Assembly (NCBI GenBank): GCA_031213475.1
Contig: JARUPZ010000009.1
Location: 5,737,601 to 5,801,600, forward strand
Source of the DNA: Nereocystis luetkeana
Lineage: Eukaryota; Sar; Phaeophyceae; Laminariales; Laminariaceae
Direction: 5' to 3'
DNA: 64,000 bases
This document shows positions 12,685-22,693 of this stretch, piece by piece (positions within the stretch are counted from its first letter, which is position 1; every line of letters begins with the position of its first letter). The translations under genes were made by a program, and so were the position numbers. Under the pieces are notes generated by a model. The model saw only the letters and a list, made by a program, of their open reading frames with translations. It was not told where the DNA came from and ran no database searches.

Positions 12685-13745
12685 GCATTATGAACGGTAT
12701 CGGCTATTCGCCATCTATCTATCTATCTGGGGCGCCGCCATATTCGGAAGCAAAATTCGGAATTTTTCCAGCCAAGGTCCCAATTGACTCGGAAATCACC
12801 GTTGGCAAAATATTGCCACCCACTCAGCACGTGCTACTAAGTGCGCTCTAGAAAGCGCGCAATGGCGCCCCATGCTTTCCAAACTGTAGCGTGGACCCCC
12901 CCCGAGGTATGCGCGCAGAAATGAACTCAATCGTCCACGAGCAGCGCTCGCACGAAGCGTGTAAAAAATGTGTTTTTTTCTGGCCTCCGAAGAAGCCACA
13001 GAGGGTCCTTATTCTGCAAGATGAACGCCGTTTGGACGGGATTTTGGGCTTAACTCCAAGTCCTAGTACACGCGACGGAGAACCACTTCTGCACGAAGTA
13101 GGGAGAGCACACGACAGCGCCACACGCAAAATAAAAAAAACACCTCTTTGCACACCGTGCTGCTGGCGTGAAGATGGGCTTGATCGGCCACGAGCAGCGC
13201 TCACACGACGCTTGTCAAAAAGTGTACCAGGTATATTTTTTCTAGCCACGCAAAAGTGTCGAAATTTTGTTTTTGAGCTCAACCCCAAGTGCTCGAACAC
13301 GCGACGGAGAAGAATTGCCGCACGAAGTAGGGAGAGCACGCGACAGCACCGCACGCATGCTTCAAAAATGCCTTTGTGCACACCCTGCTGTTGGCGTGAT
13401 GATGGGCTTGATCGGCCACGAGTAGCGCTCACACGACGCTTGTTGTCAAAAAGTGTATATTTTTCCTGGGCACGCAAAAAAAGTAAGTGTCAAAATTCTG
13501 TTTTTGAGCTCAACCCCAAGTCCTCGTACACCCGACGGAGAACAACTGCTGCTCGAAGTAGTGGGAATGCGCGACAGCACCGCACGCATACCAAAGGGTG
13601 GGATGTGTGCACACCGTGCCGTTGGCGCAAAGACGGGCTTGATCGGCCGCAAGCAGCGCTCACACTAAGCTTTTTTGAAAAAAGTACCACCGTGAGGCTC
13701 ACCGAGGACCGCAAGTCGACGATAGAGCGGATTTGCATTGTTTGA
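12685..13745. repeat. left outer arm: end domain plus ~235-bp tandem units
   Basis: Begins with an end domain shared in reverse with 27600-27826: ATTCGCCAT, a GGGGC block, a 'GCTCGGAAGC'-like block, then GCGCTCTAGAAAGCGCGC. Tandem units follow, marked by GAGCAGCGCTCACACGACGC near 12940, 13190, 13420 and 13655 (spacing about 230-250). Each unit also carries TTTTTGAGCTCAACCCCAAGT and CGACGGAGAA. Frames through it are repeat translations and not a gene. An (ATCT)n stretch is at 12711-12727. Confidence 0.8.
13225..13233. repeat. TACCAGGTA insertion inside one tandem unit
   Basis: This unit reads AAAAAGTGTACCAGGTATATTTTT. The next unit, near 13450, reads AAAAAGTGTATATTTTT. The difference is exactly seven bases flanked by TA, as expected of a TA-targeting transposon footprint. 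It is the cleanest empty/filled pair in the window. Confidence 0.75.
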
Positions 13746-14549
13746 TTATTATTCTAGATATGAATAGTAGTGCTGCCTACTGCTGTATAACAGGCACCTG
13801 GTATATAATAACAAACCATCTTTGCATTCGAGCATATACTTCGTAGTATAAATACGTAATACGAGAGCGTATTGATCAGTTTCATCAGAGTAACGTCCTG
13901 CTCTTTGTGTAGGATGTGTATAAAAAATATGAATATCTTGTTGTGAATAGTGAGGTTGGGATGTGGCAGGAACACAAAAGAAAGCGTGCCCCGTCGAGTA
14001 CCCTGCTGGGAGGGTGCAGTAGGCCCGCGACCCTTCGCGAAGGGGGCATGCATGTGTTCATATCCCTTTTCTCTCGCACAAAGACGCAGCGCCTGCCTGC
14101 CTGCCTGATGCACCTTGTTGTTGTGGTTTGTTCTTCGTCTTCCGCCCAAACCAAACATGGGCAAATTCAAGAGAAAAATGTACAAGACCCTAAAGAGAAC
14201 CTTCTTTTAGGCGTACGTACCCCGAACACGGTCGTCATATTGGTACCAGGACTCACGCAGCATCTTTCCTGCGAGAAGGGAGAAGACCGAGACGGCCCAG
14301 ATGACACTGTCCGCCTCCTGCTGCCGCCCAGCTTATCAGGAAAGCTGCGTTTTTTATGACACCACTCGCTATATTTTCATCAAAAAGAGAGTCATACCTT
14401 GCACAGTACATACCACCGTTTCGGGGGTGCAGACGCTTGCGTTTCTTTGTGTTGAGAGGGTATAAAATATACTGGTACCGTGTGTTTTTACTGGTACCAC
14501 CGCAGCCATCTCCTTATACTACTTACATATATTTGGTACTTACAAGTTT
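13746..14549. repeat. left arm, middle segment
   Basis: Aligns in reverse complement with 22715-23444 plus 23885-23930. Both arms contain CGTACGTACCCCGAACACGG/CGTACGTACGCC-type and GTTGAGAGGGTATA-type blocks. A tiny frame at 14156 (MGKFKRKMYKTLKRTFF, stop) has a counterpart in the right arm (MGKFKRRRYKTLKRIFF). At 13784-13799, where the right arm carries a whole mariner-like element, this arm has only TAACAGGCACCTGGTA, which looks like a mutated double excision footprint. Confidence 0.75.
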
Positions 14550-14983
14550 TCCCTTCGGAGTGGCATGAGCGTAGCGTGTAAGAAGACTCTTGCCGAAATA
14601 CGTATTCGGTGGGTTGGTATGAACTATTCCACCAATAATAATAATAATAGCAGTTGTATGTGCTGCAGTTAGGGCAATAGCTCAAATGTACACCTGTTAA
14701 ACACCAATTATGTATGAATATAAGGAAAATACTAGTGGAACATGCAGATAGATGACGGTGACGCAAGAGAGCAGTTATAATGACCGAAAAAGCAGGTAGT
14801 AATTATGTATTACAGCTGTTATGAGATATGAAGGCGACATGATATTCAACTTCGACAGTAAACACTTGCTCAACGAATCCCAGCGCCAGCCGACACATGT
14901 CCTGCGACACCTAACGGTTCGACAACGAACGAAACCTTTGGCGGACGCCCAAACCAACTACGACAGGAATTCCTCAAGAAAAA

Positions 14984-15680
14984 ATGTCTTCAACGAAGCG
15001 TAGCAGTGGGCCCGGGGCCGGCGTGAAACGCAAAGAAGTCGAAGCGACGGGAGTAAGTAGTTTGTAGTAGCAAAAATTCTATCGCAAACAAACGCGAATG
15101 TCGCTAATAACAACGGAATCAGCACCCTGGCAAACACCCAAGGTAGATTGAAAAAAACATGATATTTCGTTGTCCACGGCACCCAAAGAGGATGCAAAAA
15201 AGTCAGTTAGACCTTGGCACTCGCCAAGGGACTAGCGTGATGGAGTCGATGCAAAAGCTGACACTCTTCTTAGGTGATGAAACCCCCACCGAAAAAACAT
15301 CAACCAGTCCACTTCCCACGCTTGAACTCAAAGTACCCCCTGGCAGACTTGCAAGTACACGCACAACGGATGTTTGCTGAAAGTATTGTAATATTTTAGA
15401 CGCAGGCGTACGCTGCAATGACACGCCCGCGAAAACCCCTATATTCGGACCCCAGGTGCAGACCAAAAGCAGATCAACTGTGTATGGTGCTGTACCGGAA
15501 GATCATGATAGACACGAGAACATACTCTTAAAGTACGAAGATCTATTCCGAGCCCGAACCGAGGAGATCGACCGACACAGCCTTCCCTCTTGGCGGTGCT
15601 TTTCTCCAGTTCCACCCGAGCCCATTCACCGAAGTTCGCGTGGCGTTCGTCCTGAACTTGCTCGTCGTGGGCGATGAAGA
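14984..15680 (+). CDS. possible multi-exon gene, product unknown
   Basis: An ATG at 14984 opens a 69-nt frame beginning MSSTKRSSGPGAGVKRKE, which ends exactly at a strong 5' splice site (GTAAGT, 15053). A frame around 15185-15375 reads MQKSQLDLGTRQG then MQKLTLFLGDETPTE. It could join through a small exon near 15122-15141 with AG/GT borders. Another open stretch, 15456-15680, contains YGAVPEDHDRHENILLKYED. The family is not recognised. The exon chain is my inference, the introns would be very short, and the last stretch overlaps an opposite-strand exon that has better codon bias. A chance assembly of open frames cannot be excluded. Confidence 0.3.
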
Positions 15681-15796
15681 GCTCCCTGGAGTGCTTGGAG
15701 CCCGAGAAGTGCAGGGGGGGGTTGCCCAGGCCGACCAAGATGCCGTTGTCCTTGATACCTGGTAGTTCCTTTGCAGTAGACACAATCCTTACGGAC
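15570..15796 (-). CDS. exon-like segment, product unknown
   Basis: On the minus strand a TTTGCAG acceptor (15797-15803) precedes a GC3-rich open segment. Near its middle it reads GILVGLGNPPLHFSGSKHS, then ELFIAHDEQVQDERHANFGE and WARVELEKSTAK. Third positions are nearly all G or C, unlike the other frames and the flanks. I do not recognise the family. Just inside the acceptor another frame reads VRKDCVYCKG. A TACCWGGTA site at 15756-15764 lies exactly where the two frames would change, so a 7-base insertion may have broken this exon. No convincing partner exons were found. Confidence 0.4.
15756..15764. repeat. TACCTGGTA site inside an exon-like segment
   Basis: Copy of the window-wide 9-mer. 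It falls in the exon-like segment 15570-15796. Removing seven bases here would place the upstream Cys-containing frame in phase with the GC3-rich downstream frame, as a footprint explanation predicts. There is no sister copy in the window to prove it. Confidence 0.45.
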
Positions 15797-15914
15797 CTGC
15801 AAACATAGATTATAGAGAACCAACCGACAGCACAAAGGAGACATGTAAGACGTGTTGAATACAAACATATAACTTGGTATGAGTTTAGTTGACGAAGACT
15901 TTTAAAAGGGCAAA

Positions 15915-16790
15915 TGCCAAAATCAGTTATACCTGATCCGTTTGAGCCAAAATCAGGTGTAGACTAAAACCAAGTAAAAAACGCGCGCCGCGAGCGGTGT
16001 TCTGTCCATGAAAGTCGGGTAAATAAAGAAGCGTTCCATATATGGCCTCCAAAATCTAAGTCGTTTAGTTTTCTTTAGGGTGTAGATACCACGGGCTTCA
16101 CTTGGACCTGCAGAGAATCACTGTTAATAGGCTTCGTTTGTTCTGCGACGGCGGGGGCGCCAAGAAGAGTACTTAATCTGGCGCACCCCCACCGTTGACA
16201 GCTTAAATCTTCTTGACCGTCCTCGCGGAACTGCCAGCTCGGCACGAAATTATCTTGCCGTACCAAACCTGAGACAAACTCGACGCGGGGTGGTGCAGAT
16301 TAAGACCATGGTGATGTATGGACCGATGTGACCATAGAAAACAACAAAGCAGCGGCAGTAGGACACAACAAATATTCAATAACGGAAGCACGTCGCACAT
16401 ATGTCATCCCAAAGAAGAAAAAAAGCGAAACCAGCATACTCTTGTATGCATATTTATGTAAAAACGTGCTTTGACGTACAACGTGTACGTGCGAGTACAG
16501 AGTTTATACGTTGCGTAATGCAGAAGAATTTCAACCGAGGGAGGGCAGACGCATACCGAAAGAAACAACAGTGTACATATGTGGCCCCTCTGATTGGTTC
16601 AAAGTTGTCCAAAATAAGTTGAAAGCTAGAAAGAGTAGAAAAGAAACTGGTATAAGTTGGCTTTTTTTAGCCAAAATCAGTTAGGATGTCAGCCTGGACA
16701 ATAGCAGCGCTCCTGGGGTGCGTTTGGTACTTGTTTTTAGAATGTAACTGATTTTGGCCGAAAAGCGGCCAGATATACCTGATTTTGGCA
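15915..16790. mobile_element. inverted-repeat-flanked ~0.9-kb segment
   Basis: The left end (15915-15958) reads TGCCAAAATCAGTTATACCT, then CCAAAATCAGGT. The right end (16744-16790), in reverse complement, reads TGCCAAAATCAGGTATATCT, then CCAAAATCAGTTAC. The ~45-bp ends align with a few mismatches. A further CCAAAATCAGTTA lies at 16668. This suggests a small non-autonomous DNA element or an inverted duplication. No transposase frame was seen and no target duplication was identified. It encloses the exon-like segment 16203-16268. Confidence 0.5.
16203..16268 (-). CDS. terminal-exon-like segment, product unknown
   Basis: On the minus strand TTTGTCTCAG (acceptor, ending 16269) is followed by 22 codons reading VWYGKIISCRAGSSARTVKK plus Ile and then TAA. 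The acceptor is pyrimidine-rich and codons are GC3-rich. It could be the last exon of a gene whose upstream exons lie at higher coordinates, such as 17787-17923, but phase and linkage cannot be established. Product unknown. Confidence 0.3.
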   Translation of the reverse strand, partial: VWYGKIISCRAGSSARTVKKI

Positions 16791-16879
16791 AAAACACCTT
16801 GAATAACAGGTTCGAAAATACGCGTTGGCGTGCGCTGTATGAAAACCAGGTAAATATGAATGATATGCGATGAATGATG

Positions 16880-17780
16880 TTGGCAAACCCTTACGTCTTT
16901 GTTCGCGGCAGAGACGGCGACGGCAGAGTCGGCAGCAGCATAAAACATGGAAATGTGTTAGTGTACTCAACGCCTGTCTGTTCTCGTATCAACAACAACA
17001 GCAGCAGCGGCGGTAGACAACTGTCTCGGAGTGGAAAGAAACGCAGGCTGCAAACAACAACGACAACTGTTCGGAAAGAAAAGCTGGTTATAGTAGTGTG
17101 CAAAACAAAAACAACGCCAGCAGCAGCGCATATATATACAAAATGTCAGTACGCGTACTATACCCCTGTCTCGGTGTGAGCTCGTATCAAGTAAAACAAA
17201 TCGGACATTTTTTTTTGGTTATACGTACTGCTGTAGTAGTGTGCAAGCCAAAACTCGAAATTACTGTAGTACCTGGTATGTATTTGTGTCTTGTATTTAG
17301 TACTGAAGGTCGACAACATGCGGTAACAGCAACAACCCAAACAACAGCTGCAGCAGCAGCGGCGGTAGACACCAACTCAAAGCTGCGTACAACAGCAACA
17401 ACGCGAACGACGCCTGCGTACACAGTAAATCAGCATCAGGGACGATAGGCGCGCGGGGTTACAGCAGCAGGAAAAGAAGCAGCAGCATAAACAACAACAG
17501 CAGCAGCGGCGGTAGACACTGTTGGGGAAACGAACGCAGGCTGTAAACGACAACGGCAGTAGCAGCGGCAGCAGCAGCACAAAAGCAAAAGACAGTAGGC
17601 GCAGTAGCGCATAAACAAATGACATTATTAGTACCAGGTGCGTTTTTTGTCTTGGATTTAGTGCTAAAGGTCGACAAACAACAACAACAACAACAACAGC
17701 AGCAAACGCGGCGGTATAAATAGGTAGCAAACAACAACACCACCAACAACAACAGCAACAACAGAGAAGCACAGAACACA
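16880..17780. repeat. CAG/CAA-rich ~170- and ~360-bp degenerate repeats
   Basis: Blocks of AACAACAACAGCAGCAGCGG followed by CGGTAGACA recur near 16989, 17335, 17490 and 17685. TTGTCTTG(G/T)ATTTAGT plus GGTCGACAA recur near 17285 and 17645. TACCTGGTA is at 17270-17278 and a near copy (TACCAGGTG) at 17632. Long Cys/Leu/Val-rich minus-strand frames are simple translations of the trinucleotides. Confidence 0.7.
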
Positions 17781-17786
17781 ACTCAC

Positions 17787-17923
17787 CGCCACCTCCAGTC
17801 TCGAGCATGAAGGACACCGTGCGGACGTCGATAGGCCCGGCGCACAATTCACAGTCTTTGGGCCACTTCAAAATTATTCCGCTGCCAGGGCAGGTGTCGT
17901 GGTCGCAGGTCGCAAACTCGACC
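17787..17923 (-). CDS. exon-like segment with Cys pairs, product unknown
   Basis: Minus-strand segment bounded by a CAG acceptor (17924-17926) and a GTGAGT donor (17781-17786). The frame reads VEFATCDHDTCPGSGIILKW, then PKDCELCAGPIDVRTVSFML. The paired cysteines (CDHDTC and CELC) suggest a small zinc-binding module, but no family is recognised. Codons are GC3-rich, in contrast to the CAG repeat just downstream. It could belong to the same broken minus-strand gene as 16203-16268. Confidence is limited because no full transcript model can be built. Confidence 0.4.
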
Positions 17924-18149
17924 CTGCCTCCAAAGATATGTCTCCATCATATAGCTGGGCGATGCTGCGGTTGCACTTTACAGTGGGATTGCACTGACTT
18001 GGACAGGGGGGTTCTGTTCGAAATGGACTTCCAAGATCCGTCAGAAGAGGGCGAGGCAGAGGTGTCTTGAAAGCAGCACCTTTAAGATCGGCAGCAGGAA
18101 AAAGTGCAGTCCACTCTGTAGAAGCAGCACCACCAGGAGCGAAGATGCC

Positions 18150-18315
18150 ATATACCAGGCAGGAGCAGCACCAGCGGGAGGAGCACCCTGTACCAACAGA
18201 AGAAGGAAAAGCAAAGCAGCACCAGCAGGAGCGGCACCAGAAGGAGCGGCACGAGCACGAGCGGCCCGAGCAGGAGCGGCACGAGCAGGAGCAACGCCAG
18301 CGGGAGGCCAACTGG
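18150..18315. repeat. 15-bp minisatellite (GGAGCGGCACGAGCA)
   Basis: Tandem 15-bp units vary around CAGGAGCGGCACGAG. The plus frame is a run of Glu, Arg, Gln and His, and the minus frame is Ala/Pro/Cys-rich. I treat it as non-coding. A near match to the 9-mer, TACCAGGCA, is close to its start. Confidence 0.75.
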
Positions 18316-18671
18316 CCAAGCGGTATGGTATACGAAGAGGCAGCAACAGCGTGACGCGCGTCGTATGCTGTCCACGCTAAATGTGCCCACGCACGCAAAT
18401 AATCCAATGACCCGTAGTCCTCTTGAAACCATTCCGGAACAAAATAGAAAAATAATCGGTCTACTACTATCGTATGTATGCCGTCTTATAGCCGGTCTCT
18501 TCGGGCCAAAGCAGCTGAGATCAACGGCAGTCCTTTTGAATCTGTTCCCGAAAAGTCCCTCCACTCGCGAATAGAACAAAGCTCTCGCGAATCAGGGTTG
18601 ACGATCTTGCGAAAGGCCACCGAAACGCCTCCACGGCGACCGACCAGAGAAAACAAATTTATAGTTTCGTA

Positions 18672-20607
18672 AATTTAGGATCCCAATACTAGTAATTGGT
18701 GGTAATGAGGCGCGACCTCGGTAATACCTGCAGTAGTCATATCTGCGATGCATCATGCTGGGCGGATACGGATTATTTTGTATTGTGCTGAACGAACGAA
18801 CACGAAGGAATATCTACCACGTACGGACTACTGTACTACTGTACGCCGTCGTGGGTGCATCTCAATAATTTTCGTAAATGTTCTTGGCCTCTCCTGGCTC
18901 TTGATATGAACAAGTACTGGATTTGGTCGTGTGTATCCTGATTTCCACCTCGAAATCCGGCATAATAATTTGAAAACGAAATCTGCACGGCTGTAAAAAA
19001 TATAATACATAACTTGTATCTCTCACAGGGATTGAGGAATCGGCACGGACACTGCTGTGGTGCTGGATGTCGATGGGTAGAAAGAGTCAAGAACACACAA
19101 CACTCGACATAGTTTGTCCAGCAGAGTGTTTTCTGGTTGAAATTCAGCACAAAAATCATCTCCATCTCACATGTTTTGTCCTACGGAAAGAGCTTCTTTT
19201 TCGCAGCATTTGTTACAGGTGTCACCACAACTGTACTTGGACTGATGTACGACATCTACAGCAGCAGTGCGCCTCCCGCACCATAACAGCAGCAGCAGCA
19301 GCAGCAGCAGCAGTAGCAGTAGGACACACGAGGCCAGGGTCAGCGTCGCCGTACGCTCGGCTTGTCGGTCTCACCCTTGCACCCTTTGTACGCGTACATA
19401 TACACATACGTACTGTAGTACGTACCCTGCACTCGGTATTTTTTTATGTTTCCTGCTTCCCACCCCGAGAGTCGGCATAATATTTTTGAGACGACAACAC
19501 GAACATGGCATGCCCAAAAGAGCTTCTCGTAGAAGGTGCCACAACCACTGCAGCTGTGCCACATCTACATCAGAGCTTCTCCAGCAGCAGCAAAACAGCA
19601 GCAGGGGTAGCAGTAGGATCCACGAGGCCAGGGTCAGCGTCGCAGTACGCTCGGCTTGTGCCCTTTGTACGCCGTACTCGATGTTGTGTGTATGGTTCCT
19701 GATTCCACCCTCATAATTTGAAGACGAAATATCTACAACCTCTGATATGACATACATGTATCCAACAGAGGTTCTCGTAGCAGGTGCCACCACTACTACT
19801 GACTGCTGTACAACTACAGCAGATCTCCTCCTGTTTCTCCGTCCCCTCGTCAGTAGGAGGGTAGGCCTGACAATATCACCTGCAGCACATGGCCCGAACG
19901 TAGGTGTGGACAGACAGGCGAAGTCTGCCTATATTATGACTACTCGTAGTTGGGTTTCGTTAGCTATTACGTAGGTAGAAAAAAGCTATAAAAACAAAGC
20001 CGTCTGCCTGCTGTGGACAGGCCCAGTCTGCCTGCTGTTGAGTGCTGCGGACAGGCTCAATCTTCCTGCTGTGGATAGGCCCAGTCTTCCTGCTGTGGAC
20101 AGGCCCAGTCTGCCTGCTGTGGACAAGCATAGTCTGCCTGCTGTGGGCAGGCACAGTGTGCATGCTGTGGACATGCACAGTCTGCCTGCTGTCTGCCAGC
20201 TGTTGGCACAGGCACAAAAACCGGTATGATTTTGTATTTTGAACACGGCCCAGCACGGACATGTGCCTACACACGTTGCCGCACCTAGCTCGACGAACTG
20301 TGAACGATTTTCCACCCCACTAGGACGAGGACGTGTCTTGCGTGTGTGTGCGTGCACAGAGCCCGCCGGGACTGGGTTTGGTGGCGTGTGCGTCGAGCGC
20401 GGTGGTGAAAGGTGGACCAAAAAATGTTGAATCCACACACCAACTGACACACACACACACACACATACAGAAAAAATCAAAACAGGCACCCTACCCTCAT
20501 AACCGAGCCGTTATGAAGAGGCTTTTTTTTTTCCTTGGTTAAAAACCAAAGAAAAAAAGGCTCGCTTCGCTCGCTCGCCTCATTATAATGATTAATGATC
20601 GTCCACC
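18672..20607. repeat. left inner arm of the palindrome
   Basis: Pairs with 20656-22693. It contains three degenerate internal units, each beginning with a CATAATATTTTGA-like block (about 18958, 19472 and 19709) and including AGAGCTTCT and AGGCCAGGGTCAGCGTCGC. A (CAG)n run lies at 19288-19312, a 24-bp minisatellite at 20009-20215 and an (AC)n run at 20446-20466. The inner end is GCTTCGCTCGCTCGCCTC then CATTATAATGATTAATGATC. No protein-coding gene recognised. Confidence 0.85.
20009..20215. repeat. 24-bp minisatellite, left arm version
   Basis: About eight units around CTGCCTGCTGTGGACAGGCC then CAGT. The mirror copy at 21075-21205 has only about five units, so the arms differ in repeat number. 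Confidence 0.8.
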
Positions 20608-20655
20608 GGCCGGGAACGACGCACCGGGTAATTTGGGGTGTGCTGCTTGCTGGTG
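20608..20655. other. palindrome centre (48-bp unique spacer)
   Basis: Lies between GATCGTCCACC (left) and GGTGGACGATC (right). The flanking 50 bp on each side pair almost perfectly and could form a cruciform with this loop. Confidence 0.8.
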
Positions 20656-21074
20656 GGTGGACGATCTTTAATCATTATAATGAGCGAGCGAGCGAAGCGA
20701 GAGTATTTTTTATTGGTTTTTAACCTACTTACTAGGAAAAAAAAAACTCTTCATAACGGCTCGGGTACGAGGTTAGGGTGCCTCGTTTTGAATGTGTGTG
20801 TGTGTCTGTGTGTGTGTTTGTGTTTGTGTGTGTGAGTTGGTGTGTGTAGTTCAACATTTTTTTGGTCCACCTTTCACCACCGCGCTCGACGCACACGTCA
20901 CAAAATCCAGTACCCGCGGGCTCTGTGCACGCACACACACGTAACACACTTTCTCATCCTGGTGGGGTGGGAAATCGTTCACAGTTCGTCGAGCTAGGTG
21001 CGGCAACGTGTGTAGGCACATGTCTGTGCTGGGATGTGTTCAAAACAAAAAATCAGAACGTTTTTTTTGTGCCG

Positions 21075-21205
21075 GTGCCAACAGCAGGCTGACTGGGCCT
21101 GTCCACAGCAGGAAGACTGGGCCTATCCACAGGAGGCAGATTGAGCCTGTCCGCAGCACTCCACAGCAGGCAGACTGGGCCTGTCCACAGCAGGCAGATG
21201 GTTTT
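21075..21205. repeat. 24-bp minisatellite, right arm version
   Basis: About five units reading GGGCCTGTCCACAGCAGGCA on the plus strand, the reverse of the left-arm array. Confidence 0.75.
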
Positions 21206-21460
21206 GTTTTTTTAGCTTTTTCTTCTACCTACGTAAAAACTAACGAAACCCAACTACGAGTAGTCATAGGCAGACTTCGCCTGTCTGTCCACACCTACGT
21301 TCGGGCCATGTGCTGCAGGTGATATTGTCAGGCCTACCCTCCTACTGACGAGGGGACGGTGAAACAGGAGAAGACCTGCTGTAGATGTTGTACAGCAGTC
21401 AGTAGTAGTGGTGGCACCTGCTACGAGAACCTCTGTTGGATACATGTATGTCATATCAGG

Positions 21461-21475
21461 TACCAGTACCAGGTA
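21461..21475. repeat. TACCAGTACCAGGTA insertion, right arm only
   Basis: The right arm reads CATATCAGGTACCAGTACCA followed by GGTACTAGATATTTCG. The left arm (19730-19750, reversed) goes from TCATATCAGAG almost directly to TAGATATTTCG. The extra bases are a TACC(A)GGTA-type motif, so the arm without them acts as an empty site. Confidence 0.6.
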
Positions 21476-22460
21476 CTAGATATTTCGTCTTCAAATTATG
21501 GGGTGGAATCAGGAACCACAGAAACAACATCGAGTACGGTGTACAAAGGGCTCAAGGGTTAAGCCGACACAAGCCGAGCGTACTGCGACGCTGACCCTGG
21601 CCTCGTGGATCCTACTACTACTGCTTCTTCTGCTGTTTTGCAGCTGGAGAAGCTCTGATGTAGATGTTGCACAGCAGGGGTAGTTGTGGCCCCTGCTACG
21701 AGAAACTCTTCTTGGGCATGCCATGTTCGTGTTGTCGTCTCGAAAATATAATGCCGACTTTCGAGGTGTAAAGCAGGAAACATATTGAAGAACGAGTGCA
21801 GGGTACGTACTACAGTACGTATGTGTATATGCACGCGTACAAAGGGTGCAAGGGTTAGACCGACAAGCCGAGCGTACGGGGACGCTAACCCTGGCCGCGT
21901 GTGTCCTACTGCTACTGCTGCTGCTGCTGCTGCTGCTGTTATGGTGCGGGAGGCGCACTGCTGCTGTAGATGTCGTACATCGGTCCAAGTATAGTTGTGG
22001 TGGCACCTGCTACGAAAAATAGGCTCTCTTTGTTGGACAAAACATGTGAGATGCAGATTCAATTTGTGCTGAATTCCAACCAGAAAACACTCTGCTGGAC
22101 AAAACATGTCGAGTGTTGTGTGTTCTTTACTCCTTCTACCCGTCGACATCCAGCACCATAGCAGTGTCCGTGCCGATTCCTCAATCCCTAGAGAGATGCA
22201 AGTTCTGTGGTCACAGCAGTGCAGATTTTGTTTTCAAATTATTATGCCGGATTTCGATGTGGAAACCAGGATACACACGACCAAATCAAGTACTTTTTCA
22301 TATATCAAGAGCCAGGAGAGGCCAAGAACATTTATTTATGAAAATTATTGAGATGCACCCACGACGGCGTACTGTTTTACTTGAGGTATTACTTCCACTC
22401 CAGAGGTATTGGAGCCTGTCCTGCGACCACGGACTGCATTGTACTGTGATTTAATGTGAT

Positions 22461-22506
<46 letters not shown>
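22461..22506. repeat. (CAA)n microsatellite
   Basis: About fifteen AAC/CAA units in the right arm only. The flanking ~100 bp is also extra relative to the left arm. Confidence 0.85.
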
Positions 22507-22693
22507 GTTGTACAAAGCAGTATTAATAGTACGCCCGTGGTAGATATTCCTTCGAGTTCGTTCGTCCAGCACAATAATATCTGGTGCAAAAGAAATCCGT
22601 ATGCGCCCATCATGATGCATCCCAGATATGACTACTGCAGGTATTACCGAGGTCGCGCCTCATTTCCACCAACTACTAGCAGTATTGGGATCC

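Larger units (their letters stand above)
14550..18671. other. ~4.1-kb insertion in the left arm
   Basis: The right arm runs directly from its counterpart of 14549 (TTTTGTACTTA) to its counterpart of 18672 (GGATCCCAATACT), so this block is extra on the left. It holds exon-like segments on both strands (14984-15680 plus; 15570-15796, 16203-16268 and 17787-17923 minus), an inverted-repeat-flanked element (15915-16790), CAG/CAA-rich repeats and a 15-bp minisatellite. No clear target duplication or terminal repeat marks the whole block. It is the only part of the palindrome with splice-like coding signals. Confidence 0.6.
20656..22693. repeat. right inner arm of the palindrome
   Basis: Reverse-complement partner of 18672-20607. 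Arm-specific changes are fewer 24-bp units, an extra TACCAGTACCAGGTA at 21461-21475, and extra sequence with a (CAA)n run near 22380-22510. It also contains CTGCTGCTG runs at 21910-21935. Confidence 0.85.

Noticed and set aside
12848-13745. 200-284-codon frames across the palindrome tandem units
   Set aside because: The same peptide is repeated with each ~235-bp unit and frames overlap on both strands; this is satellite translation, not a gene.
20446-20845. CRISPR-like array from the short repeats near the palindrome centre
   Set aside because: The repeats are (AC)n/(GT)n microsatellites and a 24-bp minisatellite without unique spacers, in eukaryotic DNA.
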